A stretch of 64,000 nt of DNA from Geomonas oryzisoli (GTDB taxonomy: Bacteria; Desulfobacterota; Desulfuromonadia; Geobacterales; Geobacteraceae): the NCBI RefSeq assembly GCF_018986915.1, contig NZ_CP076723.1, forward strand, positions 3,071,501 through 3,135,500, in the 5' to 3' direction. The translations under genes and the position numbers were made by a program. Of the stretch, positions 38,687 to 48,075 are shown piece after piece. Every line of letters starts with the position of its first letter. Position 1 is the first letter of the stretch. Under the pieces are notes generated by a model, which was not told the origin of the DNA, did not search any database, and worked only from the letters and a program-made list of their open reading frames with translations.

Positions 38687-41206
38687 CTACATCTCGTCGA
38701 ACTGGAGGTACTTGTACACGCTGTCCTTGTTCGGCTCGACCTTCTCCTTGTACACGGCCAGGTACTCGGCCGGGGTCGGGAGCTTGCCCATGTTGACGGT
38801 GACGGCACCGAGCTCGGCGGAGCCCAGGAACACCTTGGCGCCATTGCCGATCCTGTCGTCAAAGTTACGGGTCGAGGTGGAGAACATGTTCACCCCGTCG
38901 GGCACGCGTGCCTGGTTACCCATGCACAGCGAGCAGCCGGCGATCTCGACGCGTGCGCCCATGGCGCTGTAGACGGAGAAGTATGCCTCGTCCTTGAGCT
39001 TCGCCTGGTCCATGCGGGTCGGCGGGCAGATCCAGGTGCGGACGTTCGGGTTGAACTTCTGGCCCCTCCAGATCTCACCTGCAGCGCGGAAGTGGCCGAT
39101 GTTGGTCATGCAGGAACCGAGGAACACGTCCTGGATCGGAGTGCCGGCAACCTCGGAGAGAAGCTTGACGTCGTCCGGATCGTTCGGGCAGGCGAGGATC
39201 GGCTCGGTGATCTCGGCGAGATCGATCTCGATGACCGCGGCGTACTCGGCGTTGGCGTCTGCGGAAAGGAGCTTCGGATTCTTCAGCCACGCGTTGGCTG
39301 CGTCGATCCTGTTCTGCAGGGTCTGCGCATCCTGGTAGCCGTCGGCGATCATCTGCTTCATGAGTGCCACGTTGGAGCGGAGGTAGGTAGCTACCGACTC
39401 CTCGGAGAGTTTGATGCAGCCTGCGGCGGCGCTACGCTCAGCGGCGGCGTCGGTCAGCTCGAAGGCCTGCTCGACGGAGAGCTCCGGAAGACCTTCCATC
39501 TCCAGGATGCGGCCGTTGAAGATGTTGACCTTGTTCTTCTTGGGCACGGTGAGCAGCCCCTGCTTGATGGCCCAGTACGGGATCGCGTTGACCGCGTCGC
39601 GCAGGGTGATGCCGGGGTTGAACTTGCCCTTGAAGCGGACCAGTACGGACTCAGGCATGTCCAGCGGCATGAAGCCGAGGGCGCCTGCGAAGGCGACCAG
39701 GCCGGAACCTGCCGGGAAGGAGATCCCGATCGGGAAACGGGTGTGGGAGTCGCCGCCGGTACCGACGGTATCCGGAACGAGCAGACGGTTCAGCCAGGAG
39801 TGGATGACGCCGTCGCCCGGCTTCAGGGGCACGCCGCCACGCTCGATGATGAACTGCGGCAGGGTCTTGTGCATCTTGACGTCGGCCGGTTTCGGGTAGG
39901 CAGCGGTGTGGCAGAAGGACTGCATGAACATCGGCGCCTGGAACTTGAGGCAGGCGAGCTCTTTCAGCTCGTCGGCGGTCATCGGGCCGGTGGTGTCCTG
40001 GGAACCGACGGTGGTCATCTTCGGCTCGCACGCGGTGCCCGGCAGGACGCCGGCAACGCCGCAGGCCTGGCCGACCATCTTCTGTGCCAGGGAGTAGCCC
40101 TGGCCCGGCTTGGCAACCGGGTTGACCGGCAGGGTGAAGACGTCGGTCGGAGCGAGCCCGAGTGCCTTACGTGCGCGATCGGTGAGGGCGCGGCCGATGA
40201 TCAGCGGGATACGGCCGCCGGCGCGGAACTCGTCGAACAGGGTGTTCGGCGCCACGGTGAAGGTGGAGAGCACTTCGCCGCCTTCGGTGGTGATCTCACC
40301 CTTCTTGGAGTTGATCACGATGACGTCGCCGGTCTTCATCTTGGTCACGTCGGTCTTGATCGGGAATGCACCGGAGTCCTGCGCGGTGTTGAAGAAGATC
40401 GGGGCGATGACGCCGCCGATGATGATGCCGTCGCGACGCTTGTTGGGAACCGCCGGGATGTCCTGGCCGATGTGCCAGAGCACGCTGTTGCAGGCGGATT
40501 TACGGGAGGAACCGGTACCCACGACGTCGCCCACGAAGGCAACCTGGAAGCCGTCAGCCCTGAACTTGGCGATGGTCGCGTTGCCGTCCGGGAAGCGGGT
40601 CTTTCCCATGGCGAGTGCGTGCAACGGGATGTCCGGACGGCTCCAGGCGTCGCCCGCCGGGGAGAAGTCGTCGGTGTTGATCTCGCCGTCTACCTTGTAG
40701 ACCTTTACCTTCACGGTCTCCGGCAGGCCCGGCTTGGAGGTGAACCACTCGGCGTTAGCCCAGGACTCGAGCACCTTCTTGGCGCCGGCGTTGGACTTGG
40801 AGAGTTCGAGGACGTCGTCAAAGGCATCGTAGACGAGGGTGGTGCCGCAGAGAGCCTTGACTGCCTCGTCGGCAACCTCGGCGTCTTTGAGGGCAGCGAC
40901 CAGCGGGGCCACGTTGTAGCCGCCCAGCATGGTGCCCAGGATCTGGACCGCGTCTTTCTTGGAGACCAGCGGGGACTTCTTGGTGCCGGACAGGATGGCG
41001 GCGAGGAAGCCTGCCTTCACTTCGGCTGCCGGGTCAACGCCCGGGGATACCCTTTCCTTCAGGAGGTTGAGCAGGAACTCCTCCTTGCCTGCCGGGGGCG
41101 CTTCCAACAGTTTGCAAAGTTCCGCGGTCTGCTCAGGGTCGAGCGGCTTCGCAGGAATCCCGAGTGCCTTTCTTTCTGCCTCTTGCTTCAGGTACGCTTC
41201 GATCAT
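38687..41206 (-). CDS. acnB: Bifunctional aconitate hydratase 2 / 2-methylisocitrate dehydratase
   Basis: 839 residues, AcnB type. The N-terminal HEAT-like domain (about 1-160; [20 protein letters not shown]) precedes the swivel domain (SRKSACNS phosphate loop) and the Fe-S domains. Cluster cysteines lie in [10 protein letters not shown] and [12 protein letters not shown] near the C-terminus. It isomerises citrate to isocitrate in the TCA cycle, the central acetate-oxidising route in Geobacteraceae. GGAGGAG lies 4 nt before the ATG and a strong promoter 80 nt upstream. Terminated at its 3' end by the pepF/acnB bidirectional stem. Confidence 0.96.
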   Translation of the reverse strand: MIEAYLKQEAERKALGIPAKPLDPEQTAELCKLLEAPPAGKEEFLLNLLKERVSPGVDPAAEVKAGFLAAILSGTKKSPLVSKKDAVQILGTMLGGYNVAPLVAALKDAEVADEAVKALCGTTLVYDAFDDVLELSKSNAGAKKVLESWANAEWFTSKPGLPETVKVKVYKVDGEINTDDFSPAGDAWSRPDIPLHALAMGKTRFPDGNATIAKFRADGFQVAFVGDVVGTGSSRKSACNSVLWHIGQDIPAVPNKRRDGIIIGGVIAPIFFNTAQDSGAFPIKTDVTKMKTGDVIVINSKKGEITTEGGEVLSTFTVAPNTLFDEFRAGGRIPLIIGRALTDRARKALGLAPTDVFTLPVNPVAKPGQGYSLAQKMVGQACGVAGVLPGTACEPKMTTVGSQDTTGPMTADELKELACLKFQAPMFMQSFCHTAAYPKPADVKMHKTLPQFIIERGGVPLKPGDGVIHSWLNRLLVPDTVGTGGDSHTRFPIGISFPAGSGLVAFAGALGFMPLDMPESVLVRFKGKFNPGITLRDAVNAIPYWAIKQGLLTVPKKNKVNIFNGRILEMEGLPELSVEQAFELTDAAAERSAAAGCIKLSEESVATYLRSNVALMKQMIADGYQDAQTLQNRIDAANAWLKNPKLLSADANAEYAAVIEIDLAEITEPILACPNDPDDVKLLSEVAGTPIQDVFLGSCMTNIGHFRAAGEIWRGQKFNPNVRTWICPPTRMDQAKLKDEAYFSVYSAMGARVEIAGCSLCMGNQARVPDGVNMFSTSTRNFDDRIGNGAKVFLGSAELGAVTVNMGKLPTPAEYLAVYKEKVEPNKDSVYKYLQFDEM

Positions 41207-41287
41207 GACTCCTCCTAGATAATGTGCAGCTATTTACGGAAGTTATCAAAACTCTTCTGTCAGCTGATGCTTCATTTGAACGGATAC

Positions 41288-41316
41288 TGTATACAATTTT
41301 TACCCTGCTTTGTCAA
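41288..41316 (-). promoter_or_regulatory. Sigma-70 promoter of acnB with palindrome over the -10
   Basis: Minus-strand TTGACA (41316-41311), a 17-bp spacer and TATACA (41293-41288). The -10 is part of the palindrome TGTATACA (41288-41295), a typical half-site arrangement for GntR-like repressors; the factor is not identified. The rest of the 218-bp spacer holds nothing else recognisable. Confidence 0.6.
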
Positions 41317-41424
41317 TTGTTGAAAGCGCCTGTAAAATGGCGCAGATCTGCCTCGAAAGAGTTGTTACTGTGGCGTTTTAGCTGGAATCAGTGCGGCTGG
41401 ATCACTGTGAGGAAGAGCAAAGCA

Positions 41425-42183
41425 TTAAGGAAATAAAATATATTGCGGATGAGTGTAGGCGGTGAACCTGGTGCCGCGCAGGTAGCCAACCAGGGTGATG
41501 CCGGCCTGATCGCAGATGCGGATGGCCATGTCGGTGGGAGAGGTGCGGGAAACGATGACGGCGATGCCGAGCAGCGCCGCCTTGGCGGCCATCTCGGCGG
41601 AGACACGGCCTGAGGTGGCCAGGATGGTGCCGGCGAGGGGGATTCCCTTCAGCAAGGCCTCCCCTGCCAGGCGGTCGATGGTGTTGTGCCTGCCCAGGTC
41701 CTCGGCGTGCAGGACGAGGGTCCCGTCAAGTGCGCCGATGGCTGCGGAGTGGACGCCGCCGTGGCTCTTGTAGCTGGTGGAGTGCAGCGCGAGTTGCTTC
41801 ATCAGTTCGAAGATGGCCGGGACCGAAACCTGCTCCCTGGTACCCCCCACCCTCACACCGGCAGCTTCCGGCAGCGAAAAGGTGATGCCGGTGCCGCACC
41901 CGGAGGTTAACACCGGTTTCAGTTCCTTCGGGATCTCCCCCTTGATGCGGACGTTGGCGATGCCGTAGTCGTTGCAAACGCTCAACACCAGGAAGTCGTC
42001 CAGGTGCGAGACGAATCCCTGCAGGCGCAGGAAGCCCGCCACCAGGAAGCGCAGGTCGTGGGGCGAGGCGACCAGCGTGACCAGCTCGCGGTCGTTGACC
42101 CGCAGCACCAAGGGGAATTCCCGCACCACGTCGACCTCGCCGCGCAGCACTTTTCCATCGTTGTAGGTAGTAACTTGTGTCAT
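41425..42183 (-). CDS. fdhD: Formate dehydrogenase accessory sulfurtransferase FdhD
   Basis: 252 residues from ATG 42183 (MTQVTTYNDG); the frame continues upstream through a repeat, which is not coding. FdhD features: DRELVTLVASPHDLRFLVAG, TSGCGTGITFSLPEA, GGVHSAAIGALDG and HAEDLGRHNTIDRLAGEALL. It transfers sulfur to the molybdenum cofactor of formate dehydrogenase, binding the cofactor. The usual CxxC loop is reduced to a single cysteine (SGCGTG), a variation seen in part of the family. No formate dehydrogenase gene is close by; the neighbour upstream is the gabD-like gene, across a family A repeat. Confidence 0.9.
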   Translation of the reverse strand: MTQVTTYNDGKVLRGEVDVVREFPLVLRVNDRELVTLVASPHDLRFLVAGFLRLQGFVSHLDDFLVLSVCNDYGIANVRIKGEIPKELKPVLTSGCGTGITFSLPEAAGVRVGGTREQVSVPAIFELMKQLALHSTSYKSHGGVHSAAIGALDGTLVLHAEDLGRHNTIDRLAGEALLKGIPLAGTILATSGRVSAEMAAKAALLGIAVIVSRTSPTDMAIRICDQAGITLVGYLRGTRFTAYTHPQYILFP

Positions 42184-42202
42184 ACGCTGTCCCAAAGTCC
42201 CT

Positions 42203-42282
42203 TCCCCAGGAGGGGGAGGGACAGGGAGGGAGAAAAGCCATGGAGTTCCCCCCTCCCAGCCTCCCCCCTCCGGGGGGAGGGG
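42203..42282. repeat. Family A palindromic repeat, copy 3 (between gabD and fdhD)
   Basis: The arms CCCCAGGAGGGGGAGGGACA and TCCCCCCTCCCAGCCTCCCC correspond to the other two copies at 21374 and 28189. The left end is slightly diverged. It lies directly upstream of the fdhD start. Confidence 0.78.
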
Positions 42283-42304
42283 TAACGGCTGGCGGTGTTT
42301 TTCA

Positions 42305-43762
42305 TCATCGTATGCCGCCGATGCAGAGGTACTTGATCTCGAGAAATTCCTCGATGCCGTACCTGGAACCTTCCCGCCCGATGCCGGACTCCTTGATGCC
42401 GCCAAAGGGAGCCACCACCGTGGAGATGAGACCTGTGTTGATGCCGATGATGCCGGACTCGATCGCTTCGGCAACCCGCCAGACCCGCGTGACGTCGCGG
42501 CTGTAGAAGTAGGCGCACAGACCGAACTCAGTGTCGTTGGCCAAACGGACCGCTTCCTCCTCGGTACTGAAGCGGAACAGGGGAGCCACCGGGCCGAAGG
42601 TCTCTTCCCGGGCGATGTGCATCTCCGGCGTCACGCCGGCGAGGACGGTAGGCTCGAAGAAGCACCCTCCCAGGGCATGGCGGTTGCCGCCGGTGACGAC
42701 ACGGGCTCCCTTGGACAGGGCGTCGCCGATATGCTCCTCGACCTTCTCCACTGCCGCCATGTCGATCAGCGGCCCCTGCTGGGTCTCGCCCTTCAGCCCG
42801 TCCCCCACCTTCAGCTGGGCGACCGACTGCGCCAGCTTCTCGGCAAAGCGGTCGTAGATCCCTTCCTGCACCAGGAACCGGTTGGTGCAGACGCAGGTCT
42901 GGCCGGTGTTGCGGTACTTGGAGATCAGCGCCCCTTCAACGGCGGCATCGAGATCGGCATCGTCGAAGACGATGAAGGGGGCGTTGCCGCCCAGTTCCAG
43001 GGAAACCTTCTTGACCGTCCCGGCGCACTGGGCCATCAGCTTCTTGCCGACCTCGGTGGAACCGGTAAAGGTGAGCTTGCGCACCAGCGGGTTCCCGGTC
43101 ATCTCCCCCCCGATGGCCGCCGCGGAGCCGGTGACGACGGAAAAGACGCCTTCCGGGACCCCGGCGCGTTGCGCCAACACCGCCAGCGCGAGGGCCGAGT
43201 ATGGGGTCGCCGTGGCAGGCTTCACCACGATGGTGCATCCTGCCGCCAGTGCAGGCCCCACTTTCCTGGTGATCATGGCGGAGGGAAAGTTCCAGGGGGT
43301 GATGGCGGCGCATACGCCGACCGGTTCCTTGAGGACCACGATCCGCTTGCCGGCCTGATCCGACGGGATCACGTCCCCGTAGACCCTTTTCCCCTCTTCG
43401 GCAAACCATTCCAGGAACGAAGCGGCGTACACCGTCTCGCCGCGCGCCTCGGCCAATGGTTTCCCCTGTTCCGCCGTCATCAGCACGGCCAGGTCGTCCT
43501 GGTGCTCAAGCAGCAGGTCGGCCCAGCGCCTGATGATTACCGACCGCTCTTGTGCGGTCCTTGCGCGCCAGGATGGCAGGGCGGCATGGGCCGCCTCGAT
43601 GGCACGACGAGCCTCGGCGCCTCCCATCTTGGGAACGGTACCCAGTTTTTCCCCGGTGGCGGGGTTCATGACGTCCACGGTCTCGCCGCTGTCAGCACCG
43701 GTCCAGGCGCCGTTGATGAAACAAAGCTGGTGAAATAGACCTTTGTCCTTGAGCTTTAGCAT
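42305..43762 (-). CDS. gabD: Succinate-semialdehyde dehydrogenase (NAD(P)+), aldehyde dehydrogenase superfamily
   Basis: 485 residues, GabD length. NAD(P) site: ITPWNFPSAMITRKVGPALA and FTGSTEVGKKLMAQ. General base Glu in VSLELGGNAPFIVFDDADLD, nucleophilic Cys in RNTGQTCVCTNRFLVQ, and C-terminal EETFGPVAPLFRF. The substrate is inferred from overall similarity to GabD; related semialdehydes are possible. GGAGGAG lies 4 nt upstream of the ATG. It may share a transcript with fdhD, although an 80-bp repeat separates them. No GABA transaminase gene is adjacent. Confidence 0.88.
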   Translation of the reverse strand: MLKLKDKGLFHQLCFINGAWTGADSGETVDVMNPATGEKLGTVPKMGGAEARRAIEAAHAALPSWRARTAQERSVIIRRWADLLLEHQDDLAVLMTAEQGKPLAEARGETVYAASFLEWFAEEGKRVYGDVIPSDQAGKRIVVLKEPVGVCAAITPWNFPSAMITRKVGPALAAGCTIVVKPATATPYSALALAVLAQRAGVPEGVFSVVTGSAAAIGGEMTGNPLVRKLTFTGSTEVGKKLMAQCAGTVKKVSLELGGNAPFIVFDDADLDAAVEGALISKYRNTGQTCVCTNRFLVQEGIYDRFAEKLAQSVAQLKVGDGLKGETQQGPLIDMAAVEKVEEHIGDALSKGARVVTGGNRHALGGCFFEPTVLAGVTPEMHIAREETFGPVAPLFRFSTEEEAVRLANDTEFGLCAYFYSRDVTRVWRVAEAIESGIIGINTGLISTVVAPFGGIKESGIGREGSRYGIEEFLEIKYLCIGGIR

Positions 43763-43963
43763 CGGCTCCTCCCGTCAAAGTATTCTCTGATGGGCGGCAG
43801 TCATGGTGTATACCTGATAGCCGCCCTTGCGGCAACAGAAACATGCCGCCTCTGTCCTCTGTCGCCGTGAGCGGGTGAGACCACCCGTGCACGACAATGC
43901 CCCCCTCGAAGTCGAAGAGGGCATGTCCCCTGCCGCCAGGCACGCCATCATCCCGGTCCGGCG

Positions 43964-45295
43964 CTAAGGCGCCTGCAGAACGGTACGCACCAGGTAGTTG
44001 GCCGCATAGATGTAGTCATCGACGTAATCGCGGCGGCCGTCTTTGTTGAGGTCGAAACGCGGACGCGCCGCGGTCCCCCGCTCCTTCAGGAAACGCATGA
44101 AATCAGCCTCCTTCACCGGCCGCTTCCCCGGCACCAGGACAACCTTGGGCGCCACCGTCAGCGGGAACTCCTGCCGCAATCCGCTGTAGAGCATGGCGAC
44201 GTCCGCCTTCACCACATCCCGCTTCGGCCGTGCCTGTATCTCCCACCCCGCCTCGGTGCGCCGGTGCGAGACGTAGGTGCAGCCGCTGAAGGTGAAGCTG
44301 GGGGTGGCCTCCCCGGTCACCATGGTGATGACGAGTGTCACCGTCGACTTGCCGTCGGCGAAGGCAATTGGAGGGATTTGGCGGTAGCCAGCTGGGGCAT
44401 CCTGAGTGAAGAGGGCGATCAGGTTGGCCGGGGTACGCTCCCCCTGGAAAGACTTGAACCGGTCCAAAACGCTGGCGATGACGACCGGCGAGGTTACCTG
44501 CGGCGGGGGCGCAGGTGTCTCGGGGCGGACCGGGGCTTCCTGCTCGGGAGGGGGCGGGTTCTCCTCCCGGTCCAGCGGCGGTTCCTCACCTTCCAGCTGC
44601 GCCTTTTTGGTACGCAGCCGCTTCTTAGCGACCGGCATATCCTTCGCCGGCAGTTGCGCCTCGGTCGCCACCACGACCTCTTTAGCCGTCCCGTCCTGGA
44701 CGGTTGCGGGGTCCTGCCCTGGCATGGTCACCGTCCCTCCGACCATCAAGGGACGGGTGGGGACGGGATTTGCACCTGCCGGGACCGTGTCGCTCTTCCC
44801 CTCCTGCCCGGCCTGCGCAGTCGCGTTGCCGCCGTCATCCGCGGCCACCACGGCCGATGGATTAACGATGATTGGTTGCGCCATGGTGAGTCTCTTACCC
44901 GCCGCATCGATGAGCGTACCGGTGATCAGGGTTACCACGCCGGGGGAAGTGCCGGTCCGGTCGAAAGCGACGGTGGCTATGATGCCGCTCCCTTTGAGCC
45001 CGCTCGTCCCGACGATCGCGAGGCGGATCGGGTTGCCGGGATTGGCCGCATTCATCATCCCCTGCACCATCTTTCCGATGCTGACCCGCGGATTGACGAG
45101 CGTGGCGGAATCGTAGCCGATAGTAAGGTCGAGACCCGCGACGCCGTCCATCTGGTCGCCGCGCAGGACGAAGACGCCGTCGGACGCCGGTGAGGATATG
45201 GTGAGGGTCGGCAAGGCGAAGGCAGGAGAAGCCGCAACGGTCACCAGGAGAAAAAGAAGCAGCCAATACCAACGACAGCAAGTCTGCCTGATCAT
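43964..45295 (-). CDS. Secreted cohesin-domain protein with a C-terminal half-dockerin
   Basis: 443 residues, GAGG 6 nt before the ATG. The signal peptide (about 1-27; WYWLLLFLLVTVAASPAFA) leads into a cohesin-type beta-sandwich (about 28-150; VAGLDLTIGYDSATLVNPRV, GSGIIATVAFDRTG). A Pro/Glu/Lys-rich linker (about 160-265) precedes an unassigned domain (about 270-380, NTF2-like in feel: DRFKSFQGERTPANLIALFT, GWEIQARPKRDV). The C-terminus carries one dockerin-like calcium loop, DLNKDGRRDYVDD, followed by a helix; the usual second dockerin repeat is absent. Exported, probably periplasmic or extracellular. It lies downstream of ctpA beyond a terminator. The molecular role is unknown. Confidence 0.75.
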   Translation of the reverse strand: MIRQTCCRWYWLLLFLLVTVAASPAFALPTLTISSPASDGVFVLRGDQMDGVAGLDLTIGYDSATLVNPRVSIGKMVQGMMNAANPGNPIRLAIVGTSGLKGSGIIATVAFDRTGTSPGVVTLITGTLIDAAGKRLTMAQPIIVNPSAVVAADDGGNATAQAGQEGKSDTVPAGANPVPTRPLMVGGTVTMPGQDPATVQDGTAKEVVVATEAQLPAKDMPVAKKRLRTKKAQLEGEEPPLDREENPPPPEQEAPVRPETPAPPPQVTSPVVIASVLDRFKSFQGERTPANLIALFTQDAPAGYRQIPPIAFADGKSTVTLVITMVTGEATPSFTFSGCTYVSHRRTEAGWEIQARPKRDVVKADVAMLYSGLRQEFPLTVAPKVVLVPGKRPVKEADFMRFLKERGTAARPRFDLNKDGRRDYVDDYIYAANYLVRTVLQAP

Positions 45296-45410
45296 GGTTG
45301 ACCTCGGTGCTTAGGGAGGGGAATAACCGCCGGAAGGGACCGGTTTACTTTACTGACCCCCTCGGGGGCTGTCAAGCAGGCGGTTCTGAGACGACGGCTG
45401 CCGGACAACG

Positions 45411-45442
45411 GAAAAGGGGTGGCCGCACGGCCACCCCTTTTC
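45411..45442. terminator. Bidirectional terminator after ctpA
   Basis: A perfect 14-bp stem GAAAAGGGGTGGCC/GGCCACCCCTTTTC (45411-45424 with 45429-45442), loop GCAC, lies between ctpA and the cohesin/dockerin gene. Confidence 0.8.
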
Positions 45443-45469
45443 TTTACTGCTCGTTGTGTCTGACCTAAA

Positions 45470-45499
45470 GGGGACAGGCACCTGGCGGAGCCAGTCCCC
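45470..45499. repeat. Family C palindromic repeat, copy 2
   Basis: The core GGGGACAGGCACCTGGCGGA then GCCAGTCCCC is identical in sequence to the copy at 4176-4208 over these 30 bp. It lies just after the ctpA stop codon. Confidence 0.8.
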
Positions 45500-45505
45500 C
45501 GCCTC

Positions 45506-46840
45506 TTAGGAGGGGAGTTTGCCCATGCTCTTCAGGATGTCCCACCCTTTGAGGAGATCGAGGGCGCGCAGCACCTGCGAGTCGTTCTTGATCATCTCGT
45601 CGGTCTTGTAGGGAGCAGGCTTCGCCTTCTTCTCGTCCTGGTCGTCCTTCTTGTCCCCTTCAAAATGGTTCTCCAGATCCTTCTCGCGGATGTGCATCCC
45701 TTCCTTCTTCTCGCTGCTGGCAGCCATCTCGACACGCTCGGCGACGATGTCCGGGGTGATCCCCTTGGCCTGGATGGAGCGGCCGCTCGGGGTGAAGTAG
45801 CGGGCGGTGGTGAGCCTGAGACCCGAGTTGTCGGAAAGCGGGATGATGGTCTGTACGCTCCCCTTGCCGAAGCTCTGGGTACCCATGATGACCGCGCGCT
45901 TGTGGTCCTGCAGGCAGCCGGCCACGATCTCGGAAGCCGAAGCGGAGCCGCTGTTGATCAGCACCACGATCGGGTACTCACTCTGCTTGTGGCTCTTCCT
46001 GGAGGTGAAGCGCATCTGGGAGTCCTTCTCGCGCCCCTCGGTGTACACGATCAGCTTCCCTTCGGGGACGAAGTGCTCGCAGACGCGGACCGCCTGATCG
46101 AGCAACCCGCCGGGGTCGTTCCTGAGGTCCAGCACCAGGCCCTTGAGCTGCTTCTTGTCGCCCTGCAGGGCCTGCAGCGCCTTCTCGAGATCGTCATCGG
46201 TCTTTTCCTGGAACTGTGCGATCCGGACGTAGCCGTAGCCGTCATCGAGGACCTTGTACTTCACGCTCTTGACCTGGATGATGTCGCGCTCCAGGACGAA
46301 GTCCTTGGTCTTATCGAACCCTTCACGCATGATGGTCAGGGTGACCTTGGTCCCCTTCACGCCGCGCATCCTCTTCACCGCGTCGGTGATGGTCAGGTCC
46401 TTGGTGAACTTGTCATCGATCTTGAGGATCTGGTCGCCCGCCTTGATCCCGGCCCGGAACGCCGGGGTGTCTTCGATCGGGGAGATGACGGTCAGGATAC
46501 CTTCCTTGACGGTGATCTCGATGCCCAGGCCGCCGAAGGCGCCCTTGGTGTCGATCTTCATCTCCTTGTAGGTTTCGGGGGGCATGAAGGAGCTGTGCGG
46601 ATCGAGCGAGGTGAGCATGCCGTTGATGGCGCCGTAGACGAGCTTCTTGGTGTCCACTTCTTCGACGTAGCTCTTCTTAACGATGGCGAGTACGTCGGTG
46701 AACAGCTCGATGGACTGGTAGTCGTTGCCACCGCCCTGGGCGGCGCATCTGCGTTGCACGCCGAACGCTATGACGAGCGTCAGCAGTGAAACGGTAGTGA
46801 CAAACAGGGTTGTCTTCTTGAATTTGCTGCCCTTGAACAT
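45506..46840 (-). CDS. ctpA: S41-family C-terminal processing protease (CtpA)
   Basis: 444 residues. An N-terminal TM/signal anchor (about 10-27, TTLFVTTVSLLTLVIAFGVQ) is followed by a PDZ domain (about 85-175; GGLGIEITVKEGILTVISPI). The tail-specific protease core has Ser in INSGSASASEIVAGCLQDHK and Lys in GTQSFGKGSVQTIIPLSD, the Ser-Lys dyad. It is a periplasmic protease; CtpA types regulate peptidoglycan hydrolases. GGGAGG lies 4 nt upstream. It follows envC with a 34-nt gap, making ftsE-ftsX-envC-ctpA one unit, a context that suggests control of cell-wall hydrolysis during division. Confidence 0.93.
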   Translation of the reverse strand: MFKGSKFKKTTLFVTTVSLLTLVIAFGVQRRCAAQGGGNDYQSIELFTDVLAIVKKSYVEEVDTKKLVYGAINGMLTSLDPHSSFMPPETYKEMKIDTKGAFGGLGIEITVKEGILTVISPIEDTPAFRAGIKAGDQILKIDDKFTKDLTITDAVKRMRGVKGTKVTLTIMREGFDKTKDFVLERDIIQVKSVKYKVLDDGYGYVRIAQFQEKTDDDLEKALQALQGDKKQLKGLVLDLRNDPGGLLDQAVRVCEHFVPEGKLIVYTEGREKDSQMRFTSRKSHKQSEYPIVVLINSGSASASEIVAGCLQDHKRAVIMGTQSFGKGSVQTIIPLSDNSGLRLTTARYFTPSGRSIQAKGITPDIVAERVEMAASSEKKEGMHIREKDLENHFEGDKKDDQDEKKAKPAPYKTDEMIKNDSQVLRALDLLKGWDILKSMGKLPS

Positions 46841-46874
46841 TTTGCCTCCCTGGATTTTTCTTGCGATACCCTGC

Positions 46875-48074
46875 TTATCTGAACCAGGGCGACGGATCTA
46901 CCGGCTTTCCCTGATACCTAATCTCGAAATAGAGCATGGGCCCCTTCGTTGAGTCAACATCGCCCACGCTGGCAAGGACATCGTTTTTGGACACCTTGGA
47001 GCCGACCCTTTTAGCTATGGACGAGGCGTGGGCGTAGAGACTGAAGAACCCGTCGCCATGATCGACGATGATCATATTACCATAGCCTTTGAAATAGTCG
47101 GCAAAAATCACTTCTCCGTCATAGATCGCATGAATGGCACTGCCGGCGGGGGCTGCCACGGAGATCCCGTTACTGACAGTAAAGGAATCAAATTCGGGGT
47201 GCTTATGTCTTCCGAAGCGGTCGACAATGTTGCCGCGCACCGGCAGCGAGAGCCGCCCTTTCTGTGCACCCAGCCCCTGGTTCGGAACCGGGGTGGACTT
47301 GGCGGTCACGCCGGGACGGGCCGGTTCGGCTGCCTTGCCGGGACGAGCCTTTGAACTATACGCTTTTCTACTTTTCGCTTCAAGCCTTTGAATCATGCTC
47401 TGCAGACGGCTCGCGTTGGCCTGCAGCTCCTTCAGCGAAGCGAGGTAGCTCTGCTTGTCCTGGCGCACCTTGACCAGGTACGTGGCCTTGCGCGTTTTTT
47501 CCTGCTCGATCTCGCGTTTCTTCGCCTCGATGGAACGACGCAGCCCCTCTTTCTTGACCGCCTCCTGTTCCAGGCGCTCCTTGAGCCTGCTCAGCCGCTC
47601 CAGGTTGTCGTTGTACTGCTGGAACAGCTTCCTGTCGTTTTCGAGGATGCTGCGCATGTAGCGCAGATTCTCGCTCATCTGCGGAAAGGACTCCGAGGAG
47701 AAGAAGACGCGCAGGTTGCCGGTATCGCCCCCCTTGTAGAGCGCGGCGACGCGGCGGTTGATCTGCGCCTTCTTGCGCTCGGCCTCCTGCCGCTCGCGCT
47801 CGATGTCCTCGTGGGTCTGGTCGATCCCCTTCTCGACACCGGCCAGGTCGCGCCCCAAGGCGGTCAGGCTGGACTGCTTCTCGGCGAGCGACTTCTGGAT
47901 CTGCACCAGCTCCCCCGAGACCTTGGTCTCCACCTTCTGGGTCTTGGTGATGAGCCGGTTCTTCTCCTTGATCTGCTTCTTGATGTTCTGCAGCTCCTCG
48001 TTGGCTCCGGCACGGCAAAGCGTGGGGGTCAGGAGGGCGAGGACGAGCAGGATTGTGGCGGTAAGCTGGCGCAT
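46875..48074 (-). CDS. EnvC-like murein hydrolase activator (coiled coil + degenerate LytM)
   Basis: 399 residues. The signal peptide (1-22) precedes long coiled coils (about 24-245; NEELQNIKKQIKEKNRLITK). A C-terminal LytM/M23 domain (about 275-395) has GISVAAPAGSAIHAIYDGEV, MIIVDHGDGFFSLYAH and MLYFEIRYQGKPVDPSPWFR. The HxH zinc site is replaced (MLYFEIR where active enzymes have HLHFE), so it should be an activator of amidases, not itself a hydrolase, as in EnvC. It lies downstream of ftsX (TAGCATG), matching the FtsEX-EnvC pathway that activates septal amidases. Confidence 0.9.
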   Translation of the reverse strand: MRQLTATILLVLALLTPTLCRAGANEELQNIKKQIKEKNRLITKTQKVETKVSGELVQIQKSLAEKQSSLTALGRDLAGVEKGIDQTHEDIERERQEAERKKAQINRRVAALYKGGDTGNLRVFFSSESFPQMSENLRYMRSILENDRKLFQQYNDNLERLSRLKERLEQEAVKKEGLRRSIEAKKREIEQEKTRKATYLVKVRQDKQSYLASLKELQANASRLQSMIQRLEAKSRKAYSSKARPGKAAEPARPGVTAKSTPVPNQGLGAQKGRLSLPVRGNIVDRFGRHKHPEFDSFTVSNGISVAAPAGSAIHAIYDGEVIFADYFKGYGNMIIVDHGDGFFSLYAHASSIAKRVGSKVSKNDVLASVGDVDSTKGPMLYFEIRYQGKPVDPSPWFR

Positions 48075-48075
48075 G

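Noticed and set aside
43763-43963. An 83-codon minus-strand frame before gabD
   Set aside because: No ribosome site, and it overlaps the 5' end of gabD; composition is not protein-like.
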